A DNA stretch of 64,000 nucleotides from Streptococcus panodentis (GCF_017884005.1 NZ_QFAY01000008.1:1-64000); one strand, 5' to 3'; counted from the first letter of the stretch, positions 47,546-57,359 are shown. A program made the numbers and translations. Notes: generated by a model not told the origin, from the sequence alone.

Positions 47546-48604
47546 CTAATCTGCTTGATAAATGCTATCAATTGCCTCTTTGGCTGCCTGATAGTTGTCC
47601 AGATAATCGCTGGCCAGATACACCATCGGAATATGCGGCAGAAAGCGCTGTCTAAGCCGGTCCAGATAGGCCGAAAAATCCTGACGGATAGCTTCATCTG
47701 CCATGCTCATATCGCGGAAGCCGTCATTGACATAGGAGCCGACCGGCTGAACAAAGAGTACCAAATCCCATTTTTCCTTCGCCAGAATGCTGGAAAAGAG
47801 ATTGTCAAAGGTAGCTGTCTCATCATCTTGAGCCGGACTCTCCTTCAGATAATAATCATAATACCCCTTGGTCACCAGCGAATTCGTATCAGCTACTACC
47901 AGACCGCGATTGGCGCTGCTGTCAATCAGGCGCGAAGTCTGAGCATACTGCCCCAGCAGCAGGTAATAATAGTCCTTGGGAGTCAGCTCATCATCGCGGA
48001 CATTGTTTTGAATCTGGTATTCGCGGGCGTATTCCAGACTGACCGGCGCATCGTAGAAGCGAGCCAAATCTTTAGCCAGTGTCGTTTTACCATTGCTGGC
48101 GCTGCCGATAATCAGCACTTTCTTGGTAAACTGCCTGCGGAAGGGCTGGGCGATATACTTCCAGTACTTGCTGGGATTTTCCCGGATCATGCTGGCCGAA
48201 ATCCCGAATTGGCGGCCTTGCAGACTGCTGTCAAAGCCCCGTTTAGCCAGCTCAGCCTGATAGTCAGCCTCTCCGACAAAGAAAATCAGCTCCTCCCGCT
48301 CCGGCTGATAATCGATTAGCTCCAGCAGAGCGCTCAGCCACTCGTCCCAGCCCAGAGGATAGCGGGGCAAGGCTGTCTCGTCCAGCTTGTAAACCTGCGT
48401 CAGCTCATCATCCGAGAAGGTCTCACGGATATAACGGAAGCGTTTCTGCAGAGACAGGCCGACTTCCTGCCCCCGATCGCCTTCATAGCCAGAGACAACC
48501 ACTTTCACCCGGTCATATCGGCGCTTGGCTTTCTGAATCAGATCAATATGCCCCTGATGAAGCGGAGCAAAGGTGCCAAAGACAATCGCAGTTCTTTCTT
48601 TCAT
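47546..48604 (-). CDS. nadR: NadR: NMN adenylyltransferase / ribosylnicotinamide kinase
   Basis: A 352-residue bifunctional enzyme. The N-terminal nucleotidyltransferase has FGTFAPLHQGHIDLI (HxGH motif) and ISASMIRENP. The C-terminal kinase has Walker A IGSASNGKTT and the acidic DTNSLVT. It lacks the N-terminal repressor helix-turn-helix of enterobacterial NadR, so a different regulator is needed; the adjacent NrtR-like protein is a candidate. First gene of the NAD salvage operon, with a strong promoter at 48650-48677. Confidence 0.94.
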   Translation of the reverse strand: MKERTAIVFGTFAPLHQGHIDLIQKAKRRYDRVKVVVSGYEGDRGQEVGLSLQKRFRYIRETFSDDELTQVYKLDETALPRYPLGWDEWLSALLELIDYQPEREELIFFVGEADYQAELAKRGFDSSLQGRQFGISASMIRENPSKYWKYIAQPFRRQFTKKVLIIGSASNGKTTLAKDLARFYDAPVSLEYAREYQIQNNVRDDELTPKDYYYLLLGQYAQTSRLIDSSANRGLVVADTNSLVTKGYYDYYLKESPAQDDETATFDNLFSSILAKEKWDLVLFVQPVGSYVNDGFRDMSMADEAIRQDFSAYLDRLRQRFLPHIPMVYLASDYLDNYQAAKEAIDSIYQAD

Positions 48605-49369
48605 GACATTACCTTTTTATTGTTTTCTATATTTTTTATTTATGTTTTTATTATAAACTATATTTTCTTTTTGTCAAGAGTTTTTTATATTTTTTTATAA
48701 ATATCGTTGTTTAGTCTGTTTTTTATTACTTTGTTAGCTCGCCTTGCTCTCACAGTCCGGGGGACTGTGAGAGGTTGGAGATAAAACAAACGCAGTTTGT
48801 GTCAAAACAGTCCGGAAGGACTGTTGGAGGCTGGGGATAAGAGGAAGACAGTTCCTGACTTTCGTTAAGTCCGGGGGAGTGAGGCTGGGACGAAAGTCCT
48901 TCAGCCTCGCTTTGTCTTGGTAAAAAAATCTTGACGCGGTATGAAGCTGTCCCCCAGACAGTTTCACTACTAAAAGCAAACGAAAAGACTATATCCCCTT
49001 TCTCCCAAATCCGACCGCTTCAAAAGAAGAGCGACTGCACAAAAAAACTCATACCTTGCGATATGAGCGAATATTTCTACTCAAAGAAAATCAAAGATAA
49101 ACAGGTAAACCGATGCTGCTTCAACAGCCCTCTGGACTAGTGAAGCTGGCAGGCAAAGTAAACCCGTTTGTGTCAGTTTGTCTTCATCAAAGCGCTTGAA
49201 CACCAGCATCTTCGATTTTCAAAGAGGAGCAAACAATGAGAATTCACACTAGGCAGACACAGACAGGAGGGGAAGGAAACAAGTCCATCCTGTCACGAGC
49301 AATCCTATGGGAATGTCTCGAACTCCTGCAGGAGCTGTTTGGATTGAAAACAGAAAGAATGCAACAGCT
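48605..49369. repeat. Repeat-rich spacer
   Basis: After the nadR promoter the region 48720-49000 holds CTCACAGTCC/GGACTGTGAG and ACAGTCCGGAAGGACTGT hairpins and the block GTGAGGCTGGGACGAAAGTC shared with 36083. Around 49078-49262 are a RUP-like start (CTCAAAGAAAATCAAAG) and AATTCACACTAGGCAG, which recurs at 53744. No gene is seen. Confidence 0.6.
48650..48677 (-). promoter_or_regulatory. nadR-pnuC operon promoter
   Basis: Minus strand: TTGACA (48672-48677), a 16-bp spacer and TATAAT (48650-48655). AAATATAG occurs in the spacer and again about 30 bp downstream in the very AT-rich leader; these direct repeats could be an operator. No known NiaR box was recognised. Confidence 0.75.
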
Positions 49370-49774
49370 TTATTGTTGGTAGACTTCCTGATAAAATTCC
49401 AGTTTGTCGCCGTCTTTCAGGGTGATTTGATTGGCCGCTTTCGGTGCCATTTCGCCATTGACCTTGAACATCCAATAGAGGCTTTTAGCTTCATCCTGAG
49501 CCCGGCCGTCAATAGAGGTAATAAAGCCATCTTTTTCCTCCACTCGGTAAGCTTTTTTCAAAGCATCCATGGCTGTTTGCCCTTCTTCAACTTTCACCGT
49601 TTTTTCTGACTTTTCCTGACCGTCCGGGGCAACACTGACCGTGATAGACAGCTCGTTTTTGGCCGAAGACTGGGCTGAGCCTGAACTGCTCTGGTCGGTA
49701 TTTGAGGAACCGCCGCTGCAGCCTGCCATTGCAAGAGCCAAGAGCAGCGTAACGAAACTAAAAAGTTTTTTCAT
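49370..49774 (-). CDS. DUF4430 domain lipoprotein
   Basis: A 134-residue lipoprotein. The signal peptide ends LAMAGC (lipobox), followed by a Ser-rich linker and one DUF4430 domain (VEEGQTAMDALKKAYRVEE, then YWMFKVNGEMAPKAANQITL), the fold found in transcobalamin/intrinsic-factor-like binding proteins. Its start overlaps the end of the ECF S-component gene by 17 bp, so the two are co-translated. A joint role in binding and taking up a vitamin-like ligand, perhaps a corrinoid, is inferred from this pairing. Confidence 0.85.
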   Translation of the reverse strand: MKKLFSFVTLLLALAMAGCSGGSSNTDQSSSGSAQSSAKNELSITVSVAPDGQEKSEKTVKVEEGQTAMDALKKAYRVEEKDGFITSIDGRAQDEAKSLYWMFKVNGEMAPKAANQITLKDGDKLEFYQEVYQQ

Positions 49775-50240
49775 GATAGAGCCTCCTTAAAATAGGGTAA
49801 AGAATCGGATAAAAGAGCAGAGTCGACAGGGCATGCGCTAAGTTAAAACCTGCCCCTGCCGCCACATAAGTCCACCAAGGCATTTGATACAGAGCAGCCA
49901 TTATACTGTCAATCAAGATTCCGTAGCCAAAGGCTAAAAGCATGGCCAAGACGCTCTGGCCAAACAATCTAAAGTGTCTGTACAGCAGGTACCATAGGCA
50001 AATAACCGCCGCAAAGGTCACAATTTGAAAAAGCACCCAAGGTCCCATTCCCAAAAGAAAAGAAGAAACAAAGATGCTGATGGACATGACCAAAAGCGAA
50101 CTCTTCAAATCTTCAGCATCCACCAGCAAAAAATAAAGGGCTGAGATGGGCTTGATATTGGGCAGACCGGCAAAAGCGTAGCGAAGGACGACACAGAGGG
50201 CTGCCAACAGAGCGATACGGGTAAGTTGACGGACAGACAC
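49758..50240 (-). CDS. ECF transporter S component
   Basis: A 160-residue integral membrane protein with about five or six helices and the small-residue-rich first helix (RIALLAALCVVLRYAF) typical of S components, which bind a vitamin and dock on a shared EcfA/A'/T module encoded elsewhere. Start codon GTG with AAAGGAAG upstream. It is paired with the DUF4430 lipoprotein. The vitamin is unknown; cobalamin or a precursor is a reasonable first guess from the DUF4430 partner. Confidence 0.82.
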   Translation of the reverse strand: MSVRQLTRIALLAALCVVLRYAFAGLPNIKPISALYFLLVDAEDLKSSLLVMSISIFVSSFLLGMGPWVLFQIVTFAAVICLWYLLYRHFRLFGQSVLAMLLAFGYGILIDSIMAALYQMPWWTYVAAGAGFNLAHALSTLLFYPILYPILRRLYHEKTF

Positions 50241-50343
50241 GGCTGCTTCCTTTCTAAAATGTATACCCTATTAGTATAACATATTTTTTATAATATAAGC
50301 AAGTTTCCAAAAAGAGCCGGGCAGTCTCGGCTCTTTCTGCTTA

Positions 50344-50784
50344 TCAAGTATCTATCCGCACCATGTCCCTGAGCGGTTTGTCACGGTAGAGCAAATCCTC
50401 TCTCAGCCCGAATCCCAGCGCTTCCCAGAATTGATTGCCAGCGGCATTGCCTTCAAAGACGACCAACGATACTTTGTGGAGCCCAAGGCTTTTTACCGCT
50501 TCCAAGGCTTGCTCTACAAGTGCCTTAGCGATTCCCCTTCTACGACAGTCAGGGGCAACCGCTGTGTGATAAATCTAAGCCCGGCGGCCATCCGTTCCAA
50601 CCAGAATGGCACCGATAAGCCGGTATCCCTCCACTGCTACCAAGCAGGTATCCGGATTTCGCTGCAAAAAGCGAACTATCCCTTCCTCAGAATCATCCAG
50701 ATTATTGAGCCCCATCCCGGCACAGGACAGCCACAGCTGACAAAGCGCTGGATAGTCAGCCCCTGTCATCCTACGAATTTTCAT
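50344..50784 (-). pseudogene. GNAT acetyltransferase interrupted by an amber codon
   Basis: A 146-codon GNAT reading frame with one in-frame TAG at 50575-50577. Before it: MKIRRMTGADYPALCQLWLS and LIGAILVGTDGRRA. After it: IYHTAVAPDCRRRGIAKALV, which is the acetyl-CoA loop (R-R-x-G-I/G-x-A), then NAAGNQFWEALGF. The stop replaces what is normally an aromatic residue next to IYH, so a single base change (TAT or TAC to TAG) explains it. No frameshift is needed. It may be a recent loss, a sequencing error or read-through. Confidence 0.88.
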
Positions 50785-50813
50785 TCTTTCACCCTTTCAA
50801 TTCAGCTGGAATT

Positions 50814-53243
50814 TTACTCCACTTCAAACTTGAGCTGGCCGGCCTTGACACCAACCTTGAGGGTCTGACCGGCTGTCAGCTCTCCTGTCAGCAGCAGCTC
50901 AGACAGCTTGTCCTCGACCTGAGTCTGCAGAGTCCGGCGCAGCGGCCGAGCGCCCATTTCTATGTCATAGCCCTCTTGCGCCAAGAGTTTCAGCGCGCTG
51001 GCCTGAAACTTCAGTGCAATGCCTTTCTCTGCCAGACTGGCGATAAGCGGCTTGACCATGACCTTGACCACTTCCTGCATATCTTGGCTGGACAGACTGT
51101 GGAAAACCACCTTTTCATCTATCCGGTTGATAAATTCCGGACGATAGGTTTTTTTCAGCTCTTCCAGCATGCGTTTTTCCAGCCCCGCATGGTCCAGACG
51201 AAGATCACGGGCTCCAAAGCCGACCGTCTTATCATCACGCAGACTGGTTGCTCCCAGATTGCTGGTCATAATGATAATGGTATTGGAGAAGTCCACTTTG
51301 CGGCCCTTGCTGTCAGTCAGCACACCATCATCCAGCACCTGCAGAAGGACATTGAAAATATCCGGATGGGCTTTTTCTACTTCATCAAAAAGCAGAACCG
51401 AATAAGGTTTGTTGCGGACTTTCTCAGTCAGCTCCCCTCCTTCTTCATAGCCGACATAGCCCGGAGGAGCCCCGTTGAGACGGCTGGCTGCGAATTTCTC
51501 CATATATTCGCTCATGTCAAAGCGGATCAGAGCAGACTCATCGTCAAAGAGCGTTTCTGCCAATGCCTTGGCCAATTCGGTCTTGCCGACCCCGGTCGGA
51601 CCCAGAAACATAAAGGAGCCAATCGGCCGCCTGCTGCTGCGGATACCGGACTGATTGCGGCGGATAGCCCGGCTGATTGCCGAAATAGCCTCATTCTGAC
51701 CAATCACGCGCTTGTGCAGTTCTTTTTCCAAATTCAGATATTTCTTAGCATCCGTCTGTGTCAGCTTTTGCACCGGAATGCCGGACAGATGGCTGAGCGT
51801 CCTTAAAATATCATCTTCCTCCACCCGAAGCTCATAAACGGCCGGCTGCTGCTCCTCTTCAAGCAGTCCGGCAAGCTTTTTAAAATCGCCGGCTGCCAAG
51901 GCTTGATCCACAGGTGTCAAATCCATCCGCTCATGCTGCTGCGGACTTTCATTCTGCACCGTCGCACTGGCTTCGTCCAAAAGATCAATGGCTGAGTCAG
52001 GCAGGTGCTTGCTGGTCAGATAGCGGTGGGCAAATTTCACCGCCGTCTCAATAGCCTGATCGCTGATCAGCACCTTGTGGTGTTCCTCATAGCTTTTCTT
52101 AAGCCCCTGTAAAATAGCAATGCTGTCAGCCACATTGGGCTCTTCGATGCTAACCTTGGCAAAACGCCGGGACAGAGCCGCATCCTTCTCGATGTGCTTC
52201 TGATATTCCTCCTGAGTCGTTGCCCCTACTGTTCGGAGACTGCCGCGGGCCAGTGCTGGCTTGAGAATATTGGCCGCGTCCAGCGTTGAGTCAATCCCGC
52301 TGCCGGAGCCCATGATGGTGTGCAGCTCATCAATAAAGAGAATGACATGGCCGTCCTCTTCAATATCATTGATGATATTGTTCATGCGCTCCTCAAAATC
52401 GCCGCGAAAACGCGTCCCAGCCACCACGTTCATCAAATCCAGCTCCAGCACCCGCATCTTAGCAATTTCAGCCGGCACCTGGCCAGCTGCCACGCGCTGT
52501 GCCAATCCCAAAGCCAGAGCAGTCTTCCCTACACCGGCATCACCGACCAAGACCGGATTATTCTTGGTCTTGCGGCTGAGGATCTGGATCATGCGGGAAA
52601 TTTCCTGGTCCCGGCCGACCACAGGCTCTAAAAGACCGTTTCTGGCCAGCTCTGTCAGGTCGCGGGTATAGTCTTCCAAGCCGCCGCTGGTCGAAGGCGG
52701 CATGCCCATCATATTGGCCATGGTCTGCTTAGCTGCCATCATGCCCTTATTGAGACTGCGGATAGCCTTGATTTCTTCCTTGCCCCATCCAGCCCGCTGT
52801 TCCAGTATTTTGCGGATATCGCTAATTCTAGGACTTTCACCCTTGTCCTCATAGCTAAAGCCGGTAAATTCCAAGATGCGCGCTGCCAGCGTTCCCCGGT
52901 CAAATATCATAGCCAACAGAACATGCTCAGTGCCAACACTCTTAGCATGAACAGCCTCTGCAATCTTGCCAGCTTCTTCAAAGAGTGCTTCCAGCCGGTA
53001 AGAGAAAGGCAGGAGCTCAAAATGCCCCTCCGGCTGATAGGTCTGACCGGTGATATGAAAAGCCGCTTCCTCAAAATCATCAATCTCAATCGGGAATTCA
53101 TTAAGTACTGAACCCGCGACGCTGTAAGGATTATTAGCCAAGGCAATCAGCAGATGCCAAGATTCCAGATAATCCGTTTCAAAATGGCCTGCCAAGAGCT
53201 GAGCAGCCTCTAAACTTTCTATTAAAGCTTTTGAATATTTCAT
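50814..53243 (-). CDS. clpC: ATP-dependent Clp protease ATP-binding subunit ClpC
   Basis: An 809-residue HSP100 unfoldase that delivers substrates to ClpP. N-terminal repeats (residues 1-150), a first AAA module with GDAGVGKTALALGLA and LFIDELHTIMGSG, a middle region, and a second module with GPTGVGKTELAKALAE and LLFDEVEKAHPDIFNVLL. The ClpP-docking loop is TVGFGARD. It follows ctsR by 6 bp in the stress operon controlled by CtsR. Confidence 0.97.
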   Translation of the reverse strand: MKYSKALIESLEAAQLLAGHFETDYLESWHLLIALANNPYSVAGSVLNEFPIEIDDFEEAAFHITGQTYQPEGHFELLPFSYRLEALFEEAGKIAEAVHAKSVGTEHVLLAMIFDRGTLAARILEFTGFSYEDKGESPRISDIRKILEQRAGWGKEEIKAIRSLNKGMMAAKQTMANMMGMPPSTSGGLEDYTRDLTELARNGLLEPVVGRDQEISRMIQILSRKTKNNPVLVGDAGVGKTALALGLAQRVAAGQVPAEIAKMRVLELDLMNVVAGTRFRGDFEERMNNIINDIEEDGHVILFIDELHTIMGSGSGIDSTLDAANILKPALARGSLRTVGATTQEEYQKHIEKDAALSRRFAKVSIEEPNVADSIAILQGLKKSYEEHHKVLISDQAIETAVKFAHRYLTSKHLPDSAIDLLDEASATVQNESPQQHERMDLTPVDQALAAGDFKKLAGLLEEEQQPAVYELRVEEDDILRTLSHLSGIPVQKLTQTDAKKYLNLEKELHKRVIGQNEAISAISRAIRRNQSGIRSSRRPIGSFMFLGPTGVGKTELAKALAETLFDDESALIRFDMSEYMEKFAASRLNGAPPGYVGYEEGGELTEKVRNKPYSVLLFDEVEKAHPDIFNVLLQVLDDGVLTDSKGRKVDFSNTIIIMTSNLGATSLRDDKTVGFGARDLRLDHAGLEKRMLEELKKTYRPEFINRIDEKVVFHSLSSQDMQEVVKVMVKPLIASLAEKGIALKFQASALKLLAQEGYDIEMGARPLRRTLQTQVEDKLSELLLTGELTAGQTLKVGVKAGQLKFEVE

Positions 53244-53249
53244 TAATGC

Positions 53250-53708
53250 TTACATTCCTTTTCTGTCTAATTGTTGCAAAATCTTCTTCAGCATCCGCGC
53301 TCGAATGGCTGGTGCTTCCTCTCCCAGCACAGAGTCCGCTGCCGCCGCCAGCAGGAGATTGCCCTCACGCTCCCTTAAAATCTGCTCATCAAAGAGCAGC
53401 TGGATAACATCCGTAAAAACCTGCTGGCTGATGCATTCCCCCACATTGTCAAACAAATCGCAGAGCATCTGATGCCGGTCGGAAAACTCTATCTTGCCAA
53501 TCCGGATATAACCGCCGCCCCCGCGCTTGCTTTCGACCATATAGCCCCGGCTCTCTGTAAAGCGGGTCTTAATGACATAGTTAATCTGACTGGGAACCAC
53601 CTGAAAAACATCGGCCAACTCGCTGCGCTTGAGCTCAACCATACCAGCCTGCGCCAGAATAGCCTTGATATATTCCTCGATACTGTCTGATGTATTTTTC
53701 GCACCCAT
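53250..53708 (-). CDS. ctsR: Transcriptional repressor CtsR
   Basis: A 152-residue heat-sensing repressor of clp genes. The winged helix covers residues 1-70, with the glycine-rich wing SKRGGGGYIRI that senses temperature; the C-terminal dimerisation domain follows. The start MGAKNTSDSIEEYIK at 53708 has AAAGGAAAG upstream. A CtsR operator sits at its promoter (53971-53987), so it autoregulates. The leader is unusually long because a repeat lies between promoter and gene. Confidence 0.95.
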   Translation of the reverse strand: MGAKNTSDSIEEYIKAILAQAGMVELKRSELADVFQVVPSQINYVIKTRFTESRGYMVESKRGGGGYIRIGKIEFSDRHQMLCDLFDNVGECISQQVFTDVIQLLFDEQILREREGNLLLAAAADSVLGEEAPAIRARMLKKILQQLDRKGM

Positions 53709-53724
53709 GGCTTTCCTTTCTATC

Positions 53725-53960
53725 CTGATACTCAAACGATTTTGAATTCACACTAGGCAGCGAGGCCCCCAAAAGCTCCAGTGGAGGATGTGAGACTGCG
53801 GATGAAGCTGCCGAGAGGAAGCAGCAAAAGCACTGCTGTGAGCTGGCAGATGAAGCTTCCGGCAGGAAGTGCCTGCTGGACTGGGGTCAGTCGAGCCGAA
53901 CAACGTGTGGATTTAAAACAGAAGGAGTATGAGAGGCAACATCCGCCGCTCCTAAGACTG
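53725..53960. repeat. RUP-like repeat in the ctsR leader
   Basis: ACTCAAACGATTTTGAATTC and AATTCACACTAGGCAG open the element. CAAAAGCTCCAGTGGAGG and two tracts of AAGCTTCCG/GAGGAAG type follow, as in 19820-19860 and 20030-20100. It separates the ctsR promoter from the gene by about 260 bp. Confidence 0.6.
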
Positions 53961-53970
53961 TCTCTCTAAC

Positions 53971-53996
53971 ATTGACTATCTTTGACTTTTATTATA
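53971..53996 (-). promoter_or_regulatory. ctsR-clpC promoter with CtsR operator
   Basis: Minus strand: -10 TATAAT (53991-53996) followed after 3 bp by AGTCAAA-GAT-AGTCAAT (53971-53987), one mismatch from the CtsR heptad repeat consensus. The operator covers the transcription start. Confidence 0.88.
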
Positions 53997-54099
53997 CCGA
54001 AAAAGCCGCTATTTTGAAAGGAAAAGGGATAGCTGAAAAGTCTGACAATTCAAACTAGTGAAAAAGCTGTCCGTCCGGCAGAAAAGCGAGTGTAACCGC

Positions 54100-54127
54100 T
54101 TGCTTTCTGCGGTTAAAGCGTTATAAT
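54100..54127 (+). promoter_or_regulatory. Promoter of small membrane protein gene
   Basis: TTGCTT (54100-54105), a 16-bp spacer and TATAAT (54122-54127). The leader before the gene is about 190 nt. Confidence 0.6.
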
Positions 54128-54323
54128 ATAGGTGGAAACGAACTAAAAAACCCATGAAAAGCTGCCGCTCAGGTCCTTCCTGCAGCCGTGCCAATTGCAG
54201 GCCCGAATGAGCAGGCAGAAGCCAGCTGGCCAATAGCCAGCCCCCTAGCTTTCAAAGAGGATAAAATAAAGCGAAACCGGAAGAAAGAAGCCGGCCGCAA
54301 ATGAAACAAAGGAGGATAATCCA

Positions 54324-54674
54324 ATGAAAATGGATTGGCTCAAATATACCCGCCATGTACTCAAATGTCTCTTTATGGCATTGTGTATCTTTACGATCTT
54401 CTCTGCTGACTATGTCGATGTGCCTATCGGCATCATCATCGCCTGTCTCTACATACCTCTGCTCTTTGAGCAGCAGCCGGTCAGCAGCCGAGCCAAGTGG
54501 TATACCTTCCTCATCATTGTAGCTGTTACCCTGCCCGTCTTGTTTATTACCAAGACCTACCAAATCAGCTTGACCTATTCCGAAACCACCATTCTTCTCT
54601 TCTTGTTTGCCATTCTCATATTTACCAACGCTTTCATCGCCCATAAGGAAGAAAGCAAAAAAGCAGCCAAGTAA
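54324..54674 (+). CDS. Small integral membrane protein
   Basis: A 116-residue protein of unknown function with about four hydrophobic segments (near residues 12-28, 33-47, 62-76 and 86-103) and a basic C-terminus ending KEESKKAAK. AAAGGAGG lies just upstream of the ATG. No family was recognised. It is a single gene, divergent from ctsR and convergent with tsf, with a long leader. Confidence 0.75.
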   Translation: MKMDWLKYTRHVLKCLFMALCIFTIFSADYVDVPIGIIIACLYIPLLFEQQPVSSRAKWYTFLIIVAVTLPVLFITKTYQISLTYSETTILLFLFAILIFTNAFIAHKEESKKAAK

Positions 54675-55269
54675 CACCACGAGGCAGAAAACAGCGAAGC
54701 ACACTTTGAAGCCGCAGATTAGACTGACCAAGTCAGCAGCAGGAACAGGGGGCATTTGAGGCAGACTGCGTCTGCTCTGTCTACAGCCTCCCTGCCTCGC
54801 TTTCGAATGCTTCGCTCGGACTGACGAGTGTCCCCAAATCCGCCTCACTCGCTAGCTTCTGAGCACAGACTCTTGAAGCAAGCCGAAGCGAACGGCATGC
54901 AAGCTTATACTCTTTGAAAAGCTCTTCAAACTGCGTCAGCGTCGCCTTGCTCCAACAGTCCTTCCGGACTGCACGACGGACAGGAATTGCCTTTTTTATC
55001 TGTAACCTCAAAGAGGCTATCCCACCGCCATTTGAGCAAAAAGAGCATAAAAACAGCAGCCTACTCCCCACCCCTTCAGAGTTCAACCGATTCTGAAGGG
55101 GTTTTGCTGCCTAAAAACGATAGCAAAAAAGACTGAGAATCCAATCTCAGTCCTGCTGAAAATCCTATGCAGTCTTTTAGCCTGCTTTTAACAGAGAGGC
55201 TGTCTCAGCCTCTCATGCTGCTGAAGCAAGGCAAAACAAAGGCTGGCTGCTTTGGACTTTCGAAGAGTA
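54675..55269. repeat. Spacer with repeats and terminators
   Basis: Contains a RUP-like end (TACTCTTTGAAAAGCTCTTC, near 54908), then CGTCGCCTTGCTCCAACAG, a hairpin CCCCTTCAGA/TTCTGAAGGGG with TTTT (55074-55107), a minus-strand terminator GACTGAGA/TCTCAGTC plus TTTTTT (55124-55149) that suits the rpsB-tsf operon, and a GAGAGGCTG/CAGCCTCTC stem (55194-55216). No gene. Confidence 0.6.
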
Positions 55270-56313
55270 TTAGTCTTTTCCAAGTGCTGCTGCCATAGTT
55301 GCCGCAACTTCATTTTCAAAGTCGTTCGCTGCTTTTTCGATACCTTCGCCAACTTCAAAGCGGGCAAAAGCAACAACAGAAGCATTTACAGATTCAAGGT
55401 AGGCTTCAACAGTCTTGCTGTCGTCCATGATATAAACTTGAGCAAGAAGAGTGTAAGCTTGGTCGACCTTGGTATTGTCCAAGAAGAAGCGATCCATCTT
55501 ACCTGGAATAATCTTGTCCCAGATTTTTTCTGGCTTGCCTTCTGCAGCCAATTCTGCCTTGATGTCTTCTTCAGCTTGCGCAACCACTTCATCGGTCAGC
55601 TGAGCTTTAGAGCCAAACTTGAGGTGCGGAAGAGCTGGCTTGCCGACCATCGCACGGCTTTCATTGTCTTGATCGATTACGTGGTTAAGCTGTGCCAATT
55701 CATCTTTGACAAACTGTGCATCCAGCTCTTTGTAGGACAGCACAGTCGGCTTCATAGCTGCAATGTGCATTGAGATTTGCTTAGCAAGCGCATCGTCACC
55801 GCCATCTACAACAGAGATAACACCGATGCGGCCGCCATTGTGCTGGTAAGCACCAAAATGCTGAGCGTCTGTCTTTTCAATCAAGGCAAAGCGACGGAAA
55901 GAGATTTTTTCACCAATCGTTGCAGTTGCGCTGACATAAGCTGCTTCCAGCGTTTCGCCTGAAGGCATCGTCAGGGCAAGCGCTTCTTCATTGTTGGCTG
56001 GCTTGCCTTCTGCGATGACTTTTGCAGTCGCATTGACCAGGTCAACGAACTGAGCATTTTTCGCAACGAAGTCTGTTTCAGCATTGACTTCCACAACTGC
56101 TGCCACATTGCCGTTCACATAAACACCGGTCAAACCTTCAGCTGCTACACGGTCAGCCTTCTTCGCTGCCTTAGCCATGCCTTTTTCGCGCAGCAATTCA
56201 ATCGCTTTTTCGATGTCGCCGTCCACTTCGACCAATGCCTTCTTCGCGTCCATAACGCCGGCACCGGATTTTTCACGCAATTCTTTGACCAGCTTAGCTG
56301 TAATTTCTGCCAT
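55270..56313 (-). CDS. tsf: Translation elongation factor Ts
   Basis: A 347-residue EF-Ts, the nucleotide exchange factor of EF-Tu. The N-terminal UBA-like region ([20 protein letters not shown]) and the TDFVAKN exchange motif in [20 protein letters not shown] are clear. Start at 56313 with AAAGGAG; a longer frame lacks a site. It follows rpsB in the usual operon. Confidence 0.97.
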   Translation of the reverse strand: MAEITAKLVKELREKSGAGVMDAKKALVEVDGDIEKAIELLREKGMAKAAKKADRVAAEGLTGVYVNGNVAAVVEVNAETDFVAKNAQFVDLVNATAKVIAEGKPANNEEALALTMPSGETLEAAYVSATATIGEKISFRRFALIEKTDAQHFGAYQHNGGRIGVISVVDGGDDALAKQISMHIAAMKPTVLSYKELDAQFVKDELAQLNHVIDQDNESRAMVGKPALPHLKFGSKAQLTDEVVAQAEEDIKAELAAEGKPEKIWDKIIPGKMDRFFLDNTKVDQAYTLLAQVYIMDDSKTVEAYLESVNASVVAFARFEVGEGIEKAANDFENEVAATMAAALGKD

Positions 56314-56458
56314 TTTTGTTTCTCCTTTAAGATACGAAGAGCTTGAGCCCGATTCACTGCAAATCACTGAGACTCCCGCTCCGGTTTAGACTGATTATTT
56401 TTACAATAAAGGGACAGGGCTGAGCCCCGCCCCTTCAGGTTTTTATACTGATTACTGA

Positions 56459-57241
56459 TTAAGCGTTGTCGCCTTCCACAACTTCAACGATTTCTTCGAT
56501 AGAATCTGCTTCTGTTTCGGCTGCAGCCAATTCTGCTTCTACTGCTTCAACACTGTCCTCACCCTGACGGCCTTCGATAACAGCGTCAGCCATTTTAGCG
56601 GTGATCAGTTTAACAGCGCGGATTGCATCATCGTTGGCTGGAATAATAACATCAATATCATCTGGGTCTGTATTGGTATCCACCATCGCAACCACTGGGA
56701 TGCCCAATTTCTTAGCTTCCTTCACAGCAATCTGCTCTTTGTGCGGGTCAACCACATACATCACATCTGGGATTCGAGGCATTTCTTCGATACCGCCCAA
56801 GAATTTTTCAAGACGGGCACGCTGTTTGTTCAGAAGCGCTACTTCCTTCTTAGGAAGAACGTCGAAGATTCCTTCTGCTTCCATGCGTTTGATTTCTTTC
56901 AAACGCGCCACACGTTTTTGGATTGTTGCCCAGTTTGTAAGGGTTCCGCCCAGCCAACGGTGGTTGATGTAGTACTGTCCTGAGCGCTCTGCTTCTTCTT
57001 TCACAGCGTCAGCAGCCTGTTTCTTAGTACCGACAAACAGAATGACTGCATCGTTTGCCGCAGCATCACGCATGAAGTCGTAAGCCTGATCAGCATATTT
57101 TACAGTTTGCTGCAGGTCAATCACATGGATGCCGTTACGCTCAGTGAAGATGTACTTAGCCATCTTAGGGTTCCAGCGGCGAGTTTGGTGACCAAAGTGA
57201 ACACCAGCCTCAAGAAGTTGTTTCATTGAAATTACTGCCAT
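56459..57241 (-). CDS. rpsB: 30S ribosomal protein S2
   Basis: A 260-residue S2 protein, among the last to join the 30S subunit. The start [20 protein letters not shown] has AAAGGAG upstream. [15 protein letters not shown] and [14 protein letters not shown] motifs are present, and the C-terminus is acidic, as in other streptococci. First gene of the rpsB-tsf operon. Confidence 0.97.
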   Translation of the reverse strand: MAVISMKQLLEAGVHFGHQTRRWNPKMAKYIFTERNGIHVIDLQQTVKYADQAYDFMRDAAANDAVILFVGTKKQAADAVKEEAERSGQYYINHRWLGGTLTNWATIQKRVARLKEIKRMEAEGIFDVLPKKEVALLNKQRARLEKFLGGIEEMPRIPDVMYVVDPHKEQIAVKEAKKLGIPVVAMVDTNTDPDDIDVIIPANDDAIRAVKLITAKMADAVIEGRQGEDSVEAVEAELAAAETEADSIEEIVEVVEGDNA

Positions 57242-57359
57242 GAGTAAATTCTCCTTTATGTTTTTTCCTCTTTCAGACTTCAGCTTGCAGGACCACCCGT
57301 AGGCAACAGCCCCACAATTCATCTAAAATGAGTATTTTGCCGTTTGCACGGCAACCACT

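Noticed and set aside
49090..49366. Riboswitch for the DUF4430/ECF genes
   Set aside because: The region lies downstream, not upstream, of those minus-strand genes and shows repeat fragments rather than a known aptamer.
54781..55086. 101-codon frame on the minus strand (and a similar one at 35700-35894)
   Set aside because: Low-complexity translations of repeat hairpins with no ribosome site.
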